Source of the DNA: a bacterium
Lineage (GTDB): Bacteria > Chlamydiota > Chlamydiia > Chlamydiales > JAFEGQ01
DNA: 6,279 nucleotides
Assembly: GCA_021809305.1 (NCBI GenBank)
Contig: JAKBAF010000082.1
Location: 1 to 6,279 of the forward strand
Direction: 5' to 3'
In this document: piece by piece, positions 1-5,624 of the stretch
Numbering within the stretch: position 1 is the stretch's first letter
How the letters are laid out: every line of letters begins with the position of its first letter
Made by a program: the position numbers and the translations under genes
Notes under the pieces: generated by a model
Told to the model about the DNA's origin: nothing
Database searches by the model: none
What the model saw: the letters and a program-made list of their open reading frames with translations, nothing else

Positions 1-396
1 TTTAAGTTTGCAGAACTGACCACTGCATTTTGGCCAGGGGGTTTAAGCCTTATTATTCCCGCTTGTTGCGAAACGACATCGAGGCTCGTTCGCTCACGAG
101 ATGGAAGTATTGGCTTTCGCATCCCAGACTCACCTCTTACCCGGCAGCTCCTCTTAGAGACTGGCCCTCTTGCGGTTACGTCGGCCAATCGATCAGGAAG
201 CCCGCCTTTGAACTCACGTGCGGCCATCGAGGCGGAATTTGGCGCTGACTTTCCCATATTACAAGAGGAGGGGGGCGCTTGCGGCGTAGCCTCAACGATC
301 CTCCTCTTTGCCTCAGATAGGTGGAGGGTTTTGCGAGTAGGGGCGATCACCCTTGAGTCAATTACCGCTATTCTTGGCTATACGCCCATTAATTGA
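1..396 (+). CDS. tsaC: Threonylcarbamoyl-AMP synthase, TsaC/YrdC/Sua5 family, C-terminal part (5' end outside window)
   Basis: This enzyme makes L-threonylcarbamoyl-AMP from threonine, bicarbonate and ATP in the cytoplasm, the first step of the t6A37 modification of ANN-decoding tRNAs. The frame is open from base 1 and gives 131 residues before TGA; no true start is in view, and the first candidate start codons fall in mid-domain. Seen motifs, in window residue numbers: FWPGG (10-14; the family usually has FWPGPLT), GFRIPDSPL (38-46, the substrate-proximal RIPD strand), the hallmark TSANRSG (60-66), and the end-of-domain pattern GACGVASTI...LRVGAIT (92-117). The family usually has a proline before ST and after LR; here they are Ala and Val. 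The protein stops soon after GAIT, so it is the short TsaC form without the extra Sua5 domain. About 65-75 N-terminal residues, including the KxR motif, should lie upstream. The stop is 13 nt before the -35-like box of the next gene, and no terminator is visible. Confidence 0.88.
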   Translation, partial: FKFAELTTAFWPGGLSLIIPACCETTSRLVRSRDGSIGFRIPDSPLTRQLLLETGPLAVTSANRSGSPPLNSRAAIEAEFGADFPILQEEGGACGVASTILLFASDRWRVLRVGAITLESITAILGYTPIN

Positions 397-409
397 AAAA
401 TCTATTCCA

Positions 410-438
410 TTTCAGTTAATTCCAAGATTGACTATAAT
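410..438 (+). promoter_or_regulatory. Putative sigma70/sigma66-type promoter of paralogue copy 1
   Basis: A perfect TATAAT (433-438) lies 17 bp after the weak -35-like TTTCAG (410-415) and ends 23 nt before the ATG. The spacer AGTTAATTCCAAGATTG (414-430) recurs, with at most one base changed, before the other two copies at the same distance from the -10. Conservation across three copies is the main support; the -35 alone matches only 3 of 6 consensus bases. A start near 445 would leave a leader of about 17 nt. Confidence 0.6.
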
Positions 439-461
439 GCCTCTAAATTGGAAGGCTTAGA

Positions 462-511
462 ATGGAAGTGGGAAAGATCTTTTCGCGGGACAACCCGAAC
501 CAAACGGGCAA
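462..511 (+). repeat. Direct repeat, 5' end of family copy 1 (matches 1549-1598; first 23 nt also at 2916-2938)
   Basis: The first 50 nt of copies 1 and 2 are identical, and similarity continues with mostly silent changes to about 689 and 1776. The third copy keeps only the first 23 nt before diverging. Together with the shared upstream blocks (from 410, 1492 and 2859) this marks a duplicated promoter-plus-5'-module of about 280 bp, able to support recombination or gene conversion between copies. Confidence 0.85.
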
Positions 512-1454
512 CGTCTGTGCTGCTATCGGGGTGGGTCTATGTGGCGCTCTATCAGCCGCTCTGCTCATCGTGAAGCGAAGGTATCCCTTGCAATTCTCCT
601 CTCCTTGGGTCCAGAGAAGCGCCTACCTTCTTCCACCAGCAGCGCTTGCTTGTGCGGGCTTGCGCGCCGCCCTGCTCTACAGAAGCGGCGTGGTCTCAGA
701 CCCGCCACCGGCGGAGATAAGCCCCGAGGGAAGAGCAATTCAAGAGAAATTGCATCTAATGGAGCTCGACATTGAACTCGTGTCAACCCCAGAAAGCTAT
801 CGCAGCGCAATTGATGAAGTCCTAACTTTTCAGAGCCGTTTCCGAGAAACTCGGCGGCTTAAGATCGGAGACGATCCTGAGCAGTGGCATAACAAGGAAG
901 TTCTTGAGATTTGGCGTAAGGAGATGGAATTGGCTCAATGTGTGGTCGATCTTCTATTTGAAAGCTTCAAAATTCGCCAACTTACCACTGAAGAGCAGAT
1001 CGGGTGCGAGATATTTAAATTCGATGGCGTTGCGCTTAAGATCGATGGGGTTGGTATCCGTGCGGTTCTCTCCTTCTGTGAAACGTATAATGAAGCAAGA
1101 AGTGTTTTCGTGTATCACGAAGAGGAAGGGGGCTCTCCTGGTATTAATACACCGGCGCCTCCTCTATTCAAACAAAATATAGAGAGCTACTATTCTCCAT
1201 TCTATAGTGAGGCCCCGCTCCCTGATGAGCTTGACGAGGCTTTGGGTAGTGAGCCCCCGAATCGCGTGCGATTCGATGCAAGAGCGTCATACAATACTTT
1301 CTGTGGGCGCATGCAACCTTATCTAGCCGCCGCGTTAACTGCCAATAATTTGCAGATTAATAAGACCTCAAAGTGGCTGGTGCCAGATACACATCATAGT
1401 GGTGCTGTTTCATATCTGCCTTTGACGGTAAATCAATTCAGGAAGGCCGTTTGA
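462..1454 (+). CDS. Tandem paralogue copy 1: unrecognised protein with N-terminal paired hydrophobic segment (Inc-like candidate), 330 aa
   Basis: I do not recognise a named family. The N-terminus (MEVGKIFSRDNPNQTGN) is polar, followed by hydrophobic segment 1 (about 18-37, VCAAIG...ALLIV), a short basic loop (38-53, starting KRRYPLQFSSPW) and hydrophobic segment 2 (about 54-73). After a proline-rich linker (about 80-90) comes a soluble, mostly helical-looking region with conserved blocks: TPESY (109-113), WRKEMELA (151-158), GCEIFKFDGV (181-190), GIRAVLSFCETYNEAR (198-213), YYSPFY (243-248) and SYNTFCGRMQPYL (276-288). Two close hydrophobic segments joined by a short loop and followed by a cytosolic-type domain is the layout of chlamydial Inc proteins, type III-secreted into the inclusion membrane; applying this here is inference, and an ordinary inner-membrane protein is the alternative. 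The ATG has GAAGG (451-455) 6 nt upstream, and its first 50 nt are identical in copy 2. It has its own promoter and no clear terminator. Confidence 0.85.
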   Translation: MEVGKIFSRDNPNQTGNVCAAIGVGLCGALSAALLIVKRRYPLQFSSPWVQRSAYLLPPAALACAGLRAALLYRSGVVSDPPPAEISPEGRAIQEKLHLMELDIELVSTPESYRSAIDEVLTFQSRFRETRRLKIGDDPEQWHNKEVLEIWRKEMELAQCVVDLLFESFKIRQLTTEEQIGCEIFKFDGVALKIDGVGIRAVLSFCETYNEARSVFVYHEEEGGSPGINTPAPPLFKQNIESYYSPFYSEAPLPDELDEALGSEPPNRVRFDARASYNTFCGRMQPYLAAALTANNLQINKTSKWLVPDTHHSGAVSYLPLTVNQFRKAV

Positions 1455-1491
1455 GCAGCAGAGTTAAAGGTTCCAGTTTCAACAACTTCTC

Positions 1492-1520
1492 TTTAAGTTA
1501 ATTCCAAGATTGGTTATAAT
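1492..1520 (+). promoter_or_regulatory. Putative promoter of paralogue copy 2
   Basis: TTTAAG (1492-1497), 17 bp, then a perfect TATAAT (1515-1520), ending 28 nt before the ATG at 1549. The spacer AGTTAATTCCAAGATTG (1496-1512) is identical to that of copy 1. The AT-rich tract between the -10 and the Shine-Dalgarno is 5 nt longer than in copy 1. Support is conservation between paralogues, not a good -35. Confidence 0.6.
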
Positions 1521-1548
1521 TTTTCAAAACTAAGTAGAAAGGCTTAAA

Positions 1549-2511
1549 ATGGAAGTGGGAAAGATCTTTTCGCGGGACAACCCGAACCAAACGGGCAATA
1601 TCTGTACAGCTGTCGGAGTGGGTTTATGTGGCGCCCTATCAGCCGCTCTGCTCATTTTGAAGCGAAAGTACCCCTTGCAATTCTCCTCTCCTTGGGTGCA
1701 GAGAAGCGCTTATCTTCTTCCACCAGTAGCGCTTGCTTGCGCGGGTCTGCGCGGCGCTCTTCTCTACTGGAATGGGGAGGCATCCTCGATGCAGAAGACA
1801 TTGCGCGGTCCTGGGCTGGAAATTGAACTCCTTCCAACCCCCGAAAGTTATCAGGAGGCAGTTGAAGCCGTCCTGCAAAAGCACGGTGAGTTGCAGCAGA
1901 ATCGGCGTGCAGCTATCGGGGAACATCCTTATAAGTGGAGAGACGAACAAGTTCTTGCTCTTTGGCGCCAGGAAATGGAGTTAGCGCTTTGTGCAGTTGA
2001 TCTGTTTCTTAAGAGTCTCGACATGCGCAATCTTAAGAGAGATAAAGGGATCGGATGCGAGATATTTAAATTTGATGGTGTTTCGCTTAAGACTGACGGG
2101 CTAGGTATCCGTGCCATTCTTTCCGTTTGTGAAAGCTACAATGAAGCAAGGCGTGTCTTCGCTTATGGGGGAAATGCAGAGGGAGCTCCCTCCTCTGACT
2201 TAGAAACGTTAGGAGGTTTTTATGGTCCCTTCTATCAAGGGTATAAAGGGGAAACTCTAAAACTCAAAATGCACCAGTCCTACAATGCCTTCTGCGAACG
2301 CGTGCAACCCTATCTAAATGCGGCATTAACTCATGAGGGGCTGCGGTTGATTGCAACACACACAGCTTGGTTGCAGCAAGATGGAGGTCCTCCGATGGAG
2401 GAGTGGCTCCCTGGGATGCCGCCTAGGCTTAAAGGCGGTGAGGTCCTTCCAAGAAGATCATATGTACTGCCCACGGGTGGCGCAGCCCAATTCGAGCGAA
2501 TTGAAGCTTAA
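1549..2511 (+). CDS. Tandem paralogue copy 2: same unrecognised membrane-associated family, 320 aa
   Basis: Paralogue of the gene just upstream. Residues 1-76 match copy 1 at all but about nine positions, mostly conservative changes, while many codons differ silently, which suggests purifying selection on this part. Hydrophobic segments lie at about 18-37 and 54-73, with the loop (KRKYPLQFSSPWVQRS) kept except for one R/K change. The linker is shorter than in copy 1 (about 76-88). Conserved blocks follow: TPESY (97-101), WRQEMELA (139-146), GCEIFKFDGV (169-178), GIRAILSVCESYNEAR (186-201), FYGPFY (224-229) and SYNAFCERVQPYL (244-256). The C-terminal tail from about 275 is glycine- and proline-rich and longer than in copy 1, with no clear counterpart there. 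Start: ATG with AAAGG (1538-1542) 6 nt upstream. The same function as copy 1 is expected; an Inc-like secreted membrane protein is a hypothesis only. Confidence 0.85.
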   Translation: MEVGKIFSRDNPNQTGNICTAVGVGLCGALSAALLILKRKYPLQFSSPWVQRSAYLLPPVALACAGLRGALLYWNGEASSMQKTLRGPGLEIELLPTPESYQEAVEAVLQKHGELQQNRRAAIGEHPYKWRDEQVLALWRQEMELALCAVDLFLKSLDMRNLKRDKGIGCEIFKFDGVSLKTDGLGIRAILSVCESYNEARRVFAYGGNAEGAPSSDLETLGGFYGPFYQGYKGETLKLKMHQSYNAFCERVQPYLNAALTHEGLRLIATHTAWLQQDGGPPMEEWLPGMPPRLKGGEVLPRRSYVLPTGGAAQFERIEA

Positions 2512-2608
2512 AAAATCACATGGATTTGCGCCGCTATTGATAGCAAAATGTTGGTAGCTAGGTTTTCTGTCTTTACTGCCGTAGAGGCGCGTTACACGAA
2601 GGTTTCCG

Positions 2609-2711
2609 GTACCCCACTTCGGGGGTACGATCCTTGTTTCCGACATACCCCGGGTTACGCTTCGCTCACCCGGGGCTAAGTTCCAGCACACCCTTCGGGT
2701 GTGCTCTGGAA
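2609..2711. repeat. Cluster of three strong hairpins with TTCG loops (palindromic intergenic element)
   Basis: Three perfect or near-perfect inverted repeats follow one another. Hairpin 1: GTACCCC (2609-2615) pairs with GGGGTAC (2622-2628) around ACTTCG. Hairpin 2: CCCCGGGT (2648-2655) pairs with ACCCGGGG (2668-2675) around a 12-nt loop containing GCTTCGC. Hairpin 3: GCACACCC (2686-2693) pairs with GGGTGTGC (2697-2704) around TTC, extended by TTCCA (2681-2685) with TGGAA (2707-2711) past a 2-nt bulge. All three loops carry TTCG. No T-tract follows, which argues against a standard terminator. The look is that of a composite REP-like or mosaic palindromic repeat found at many loci in a genome. 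Only one copy is in view, so the repeat status is inferred. Confidence 0.6.
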
Positions 2712-2759
2712 TAAGGCAATCGTCAGACGCATCTTCGGTGTGATTTGTAGGAGGGCACT

Positions 2760-2804
2760 ATGATAGGTAGGTGGTTTGAAAAATTCTGGCCCTTTTTGCG
2801 GTAA
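2760..2804 (+). CDS. Possible micro-ORF, 14 aa (speculative)
   Basis: ATG at 2760 is preceded by AGGAGGG (2749-2755), the best Shine-Dalgarno match in the window, with 5 nt between AGGAGG and the start. It encodes MIGRWFEKFWPFLR, then TAA. The peptide is aromatic-rich and basic, a composition that could bind membranes. It could be a real micropeptide, a leader, or the remnant of a start region left by a rearrangement next to the hairpin cluster. At this length chance cannot be excluded; only the ribosome binding site argues for it. Confidence 0.2.
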   Translation: MIGRWFEKFWPFLR

Positions 2805-2858
2805 TTTGGCACAGATCGCACGCTTTAATCCAGGGTTGGCTTGCATGAAGAGGATTGC

Positions 2859-2887
2859 TTTCAGTTAATTTCAAGATTGGCTATAAC
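2859..2887 (+). promoter_or_regulatory. Putative promoter of the truncated third copy
   Basis: TTTCAG (2859-2864), 17 bp, then TATAAC (2882-2887), ending 28 nt before the ATG at 2916. The spacer AGTTAATTTCAAGATTG (2863-2879) differs at one base from copies 1 and 2. The -10 has lost its last consensus T, which may weaken it. It lies upstream of a disrupted gene and may still be active. Confidence 0.45.
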
Positions 2888-2915
2888 ACTCCAAAACTAA
2901 TTAGCAAGGCTCAAA

Positions 2916-3352
2916 ATGGAAGTGGGAAAGATCTTTTCATCAAGCAACTTGATCTCGATACAAGCAAGATTAATATCGGGGTTGTTCTCGCTTTTTGTAA
3001 AACCTATAACGAAGGAAGGCGCGTTTTCATCTATTATGATGGAGAGGTGGAAAGAGGCAAAGCTGGCTATAGCCTCACTGACTACGGTATGTTAGGGAAT
3101 CAATATGATTTTTGTAATGCATTCTATACCGAACCATATAGATCTCTGTTTGTTGTGGTTCAGTATGAAGCGAATAAGTCCTACAATGCCTTCTGCGGAA
3201 GGGTAAGACCCTATCTACTTAGAGCACTAGCATCGAACGGATTGCAACTGGGTAAAAACTCAAAGTGGCTGCAACCAGATGAGCGTAAAGATGGTAGACT
3301 TTCGTATGCTTTCGATCAGAAGGTTGACCTCTTCGAGCATCACAATGATTAA
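2916..3352 (+). pseudogene. Third copy of the tandem family: internally deleted and frameshifted
   Basis: The promoter block, the AAGG site (2906-2909) and the first 23 nt (2916-2938, MEVGKIFS) match copies 1 and 2. The sequence then jumps to the C-terminal half of the family. The ATG frame reads 59 codons and stops at TAG 3093-3095. The family homology lies in the -1 frame through TAA 3350-3352: GKDLF (like GCEIF in the others), GVVLAFCKTYNEGRRVF, KSYNAFCGRVRPYLLRAL and NSKWLQPD. Both hydrophobic segments and the first half of the soluble region, about 175 codons in copy 1 terms, are missing. In the homologous frame the only upstream start is TTG at 2855, inside the promoter block and without a spaced ribosome binding site. 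The C-terminal half is quite diverged but keeps the conserved blocks, so decay looks recent, or the product is made another way (a -1 slip would give 145 residues). Its stop overlaps that of convergent dapL. Confidence 0.75.
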
Positions 3353-4554
3353 GCCTCAAAAAGGGCGGCAAGGCGGCCTGCCGCCTCTTCAATTCTCTCC
3401 CGACTGCTAAAGGCGCTGAGACGCACAAAACCCTCACCGGCAGGGCCAAAGCCAGCACCAGGTGTTGTCACCAGGTGCGCTTTAGAGAGCAGCTGATCAA
3501 AGAGCTCCCATGAGTTTCTTCCCGGAAAGTGGGCCCAGACAAAGGGGGCATTTGAGCCGCCGTAGACCTTCACTCCTAACTCAACTAGCCTCCTCCGCAA
3601 AATAAGGGCGTTCTCCCGGTAGAAGGCGATACCTTCCTGTAGCTCCCCCCACCCCTCTCTAAGAGAGGCGAGCCCGCCTGCTTGGGCGATATTTGAAGGC
3701 CCATTTAAATAGGCCGAGATGGGCCGCCGCCAGTCTGCTTGAACCGATCTGCCATCCTCATAGCGCAAGCGGTCAGGGACTACCGTCCAGCCGAGTCGCA
3801 CCCCGGTAAAGCCTGCAAGCTTTGAGAAGGAGCCCACCTCAATTGCCACCTCATGCGCCCCCCCAATCTCATAGATGGAGCGTGGAAGATCTGGGTCTGC
3901 AATGTAGGCGGCGTAGGCCGCATCGTAGACAATAGTAACTCTTCTCTGCCGCGCCCAGCTGACAAGGCGCTCAAGCTCCTCCCGCTTCAAAACGGCCCCC
4001 GTTGGATTATTAGGAGAGCAGATGATGGCCACATCGATATCATCTGCCCCTTCCAAATCAGGAAAGAAGCCGTTCTCTGGGGTGCAGGAGAGGTAGCGCA
4101 TGCGACTGTAGCCACGCCCATTAAAGGTGCCACCCTGCCCCATGATCACGCTGGCATCAACGTAGGCTGGGTAGGCAGGATCTTGCACAGCAACCCTCGC
4201 CTCCTGTCCAAAGAGGAGGCCAAGTCGCCCAAGATCGCACTTCGCCCCATCTGAGATAAAGATCTCATCTGGCGCAACTCTTCCCTGATAGAGCCGGTCA
4301 GCTATTGCCTCACGAAGGCTTATCCACCCTTCAACGGGTCCATAGCCGCTATAGCTCTCTCTTGCCCCAAGCCCGCGTGCGTACTCACCCATAGCCTCTG
4401 CGACAAGTGTTGGGAGCGGCTCTGTTGTATCGCCAACGCCCAAGCTGATGAGTGGCGCCTCTGGATAGTTCACAAGATAGGCGTTTTTGCGCTTCTCAAT
4501 CTCAGGAAAGAGGTAGCTTCCCTGTAGGGTGGCCATTTCAATGCGCCGCTTCAT
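3349..4554 (-). CDS. dapL: LL-diaminopimelate aminotransferase
   Basis: This PLP enzyme converts tetrahydrodipicolinate, with glutamate as amino donor, directly to LL-2,6-diaminopimelate, bypassing the acylated DapD/DapC/DapE route; the product feeds lysine and meso-DAP for peptidoglycan. It is cytosolic, fold type I, normally a homodimer. Numbered from the chosen ATG (401 aa): SLGVGDTTEPLP (37-48), SGYGP (69-73), FISDGAKCDLGR (99-110), QDPAYPAY (124-131), CTPENGFFPDLE (157-168), SPNNPTG (180-186), YDAAYAAY (210-217), SFSKLAGFTGVRLGW (242-256) with PLP lysine 245, FNGPSN-like LNGPSN (283-288), and the carboxylate-binding Arg 378 in FVRLSAF. Length is normal for the family. I chose ATG 4554-4552 because it overlaps the asd stop as ATGA and matches the MKR start I recall for chlamydial DapL; TTG 4560 and ATG 4536 are alternatives. 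No strong Shine-Dalgarno is seen, so translational coupling to asd is likely. Confidence 0.95.
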   Translation of the reverse strand: MKRRIEMATLQGSYLFPEIEKRKNAYLVNYPEAPLISLGVGDTTEPLPTLVAEAMGEYARGLGARESYSGYGPVEGWISLREAIADRLYQGRVAPDEIFISDGAKCDLGRLGLLFGQEARVAVQDPAYPAYVDASVIMGQGGTFNGRGYSRMRYLSCTPENGFFPDLEGADDIDVAIICSPNNPTGAVLKREELERLVSWARQRRVTIVYDAAYAAYIADPDLPRSIYEIGGAHEVAIEVGSFSKLAGFTGVRLGWTVVPDRLRYEDGRSVQADWRRPISAYLNGPSNIAQAGGLASLREGWGELQEGIAFYRENALILRRRLVELGVKVYGGSNAPFVWAHFPGRNSWELFDQLLSKAHLVTTPGAGFGPAGEGFVRLSAFSSRERIEEAAGRLAALFEA

Positions 4555-5624
4555 GCCCAAAATTCACTCTTTACAATCAGCTCAGCGTTAAGAATTCCCC
4601 CGCCTGCAGCACCGCGGATCACGTTATGTGTGAGAGCCACAAAGCGGATGTCAAGGACCGGGCAGGGGCGGAGTCTGCCGACAACAACGCTCATTCCACC
4701 TTCTGTCTCTCGATCAAGCCTTGGCTGCGGCCGATTGACCTCATCTCGCACACATATGGGGTGGTGTGGAGCTGACGGAAGATTAAGCTCTTGCGGCAGG
4801 CCACGAAAGCTCCGCCACACCTCTTTAACCTCATCAAGATCTGGTGGGGTGTCAAATTCTACAGAGACGCAAGCGGTATGTCCATGGAGGACCGGTACGC
4901 GGTTGCAGTGGGCAGCAATTTTCACCCCTTCAAGTGGGGCAATACCTGTTTGTGTAAGACTGCCCAAGATCTTTAGGGGCTCGCGCTCGCTCTTCTCCTC
5001 CTCGCCCTCAATGTAGGGGATGACATTATCGATCATATCAAGTGAGGAGACGCCGGGATACCCAGCGCCGCTCACCGCCTGCAGCGTTGTGACGATAATC
5101 CTCTTTAACCTGAAGCGCGTATGAAGGGCAAAGAGGGGGGTGAGGTAGGATTGGACGGTGCAGTTGGGTTTTGTCACAATCCCTCCTCGATCGGTTCCAA
5201 ATCGCTCTCTTTGGAGGTGGAGCGCTCCGAGATGGTCGGGGTTGATCTCAGGAATGATAACGGGGACATCGGAAACTTCTCTATGGGCGGAGGTGTTGGA
5301 GATCACGATAAGCCCCTTTGAAGCGTAGAACGCCTCCCACTTGGCCGCAATTGCGCGCTCACCAATGCAGGAGATCAGCAGATCGCACCGCTCTTCCACC
5401 TCCTTTGTATCATCTACACCAAAGAGGGGGAGGTTCGCGATGGCTGGAGAGAATTCGCCAAAAGCTCCTCTCTCGCGCACCACCTCCCCAAAGAGTCTTT
5501 GCCGAGAGCCATCGCCTCCTGCTAAAAAGGTCACCTCAAACCAGGGGTGGTGCTGGAGCCTTACCAAGTAGTTTTGGCCCACAACTCCGCTGCAACCGAG
5601 GAGACCAACCCGTACGCGTTTCAT
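4551..5624 (-). CDS. asd: Aspartate-semialdehyde dehydrogenase, archaeal/fungal-like type
   Basis: It reduces L-aspartyl-4-phosphate with NADPH to aspartate 4-semialdehyde, the branch-point precursor of lysine/DAP, threonine and methionine. The 357 residues begin with the Rossmann motif GLLGCSGVVG (7-16, Gly 7, 10, 13 and 16). The catalytic cysteine is C155 in TKPNCTVQS (151-159). QAVSGAGYPGV (182-192) and the substrate-binding stretch CNRVPVLHGHT (240-250), with Arg242 and His249, follow. The C-terminal HNVIRGAAGGGILNAEL (333-349) is the signature of the archaeal/fungal-like branch, not the E. coli type. Length fits that branch. The ATG (5624-5622) overlaps the dapA stop as ATGA, and the stop overlaps the dapL start in the same way. 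No clear Shine-Dalgarno precedes it, so coupled translation from dapA is likely. It supplies the substrate used by DapA next door. Confidence 0.95.
   Translation of the reverse strand: MKRVRVGLLGCSGVVGQNYLVRLQHHPWFEVTFLAGGDGSRQRLFGEVVRERGAFGEFSPAIANLPLFGVDDTKEVEERCDLLISCIGERAIAAKWEAFYASKGLIVISNTSAHREVSDVPVIIPEINPDHLGALHLQRERFGTDRGGIVTKPNCTVQSYLTPLFALHTRFRLKRIIVTTLQAVSGAGYPGVSSLDMIDNVIPYIEGEEEKSEREPLKILGSLTQTGIAPLEGVKIAAHCNRVPVLHGHTACVSVEFDTPPDLDEVKEVWRSFRGLPQELNLPSAPHHPICVRDEVNRPQPRLDRETEGGMSVVVGRLRPCPVLDIRFVALTHNVIRGAAGGGILNAELIVKSEFWA

Larger units (their letters stand above)
2512..2858. other. Gene-poor spacer between copy 2 and the third copy
   Basis: About 350 bases with no convincing gene on either strand. 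It contains the triple-hairpin cluster (2609-2711) and a 14-codon mini-ORF (2760-2804), described separately. An open minus-strand frame over 2458-2691 exists but runs through the hairpins and into copy 2, and matches nothing I know as a protein. No hairpin here is followed by a T-run, so I do not call an intrinsic terminator for copy 2. Confidence 0.6.

Noticed and set aside
30..248. 72-codon plus-strand open frame at the left edge
   Set aside because: It overlaps the TsaC reading frame in another phase; the TsaC frame carries clear family motifs and this one carries none.
1464..1496. TTAAAG / CTTTAA inverted repeat between copies 1 and 2
   Set aside because: Only 6 AT-rich base pairs with a 21-nt loop; too weak for a terminator and partly inside the copy 2 promoter block.
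539..1950. Matching out-of-frame open frames in copies 1 and 2 (539-775 with 1626-1826; 565-810 with 1652-1837 on the minus strand)
   Set aside because: Their similarity follows from the paralogy of the real frame; they are shadows without start signals of their own.
2458..2691. Minus-strand open frame of 77 codons across the hairpin cluster
   Set aside because: It runs through three palindromes and into the end of copy 2, and lacks a good ribosome binding site. Best seen as read-through of a repeat, though similar repeats are sometimes annotated as proteins.
2681..2711. Rho-independent terminator for copy 2
   Set aside because: The hairpin is strong but is followed by ATAAGGCAAT, not a T-run, and lies 170 nt after the stop.
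2855..2915. TTG start at 2855 for a 165-residue version of the third copy
   Set aside because: It would translate the promoter block and the Shine-Dalgarno region; AGAGGA directly abuts the TTG with no spacing.
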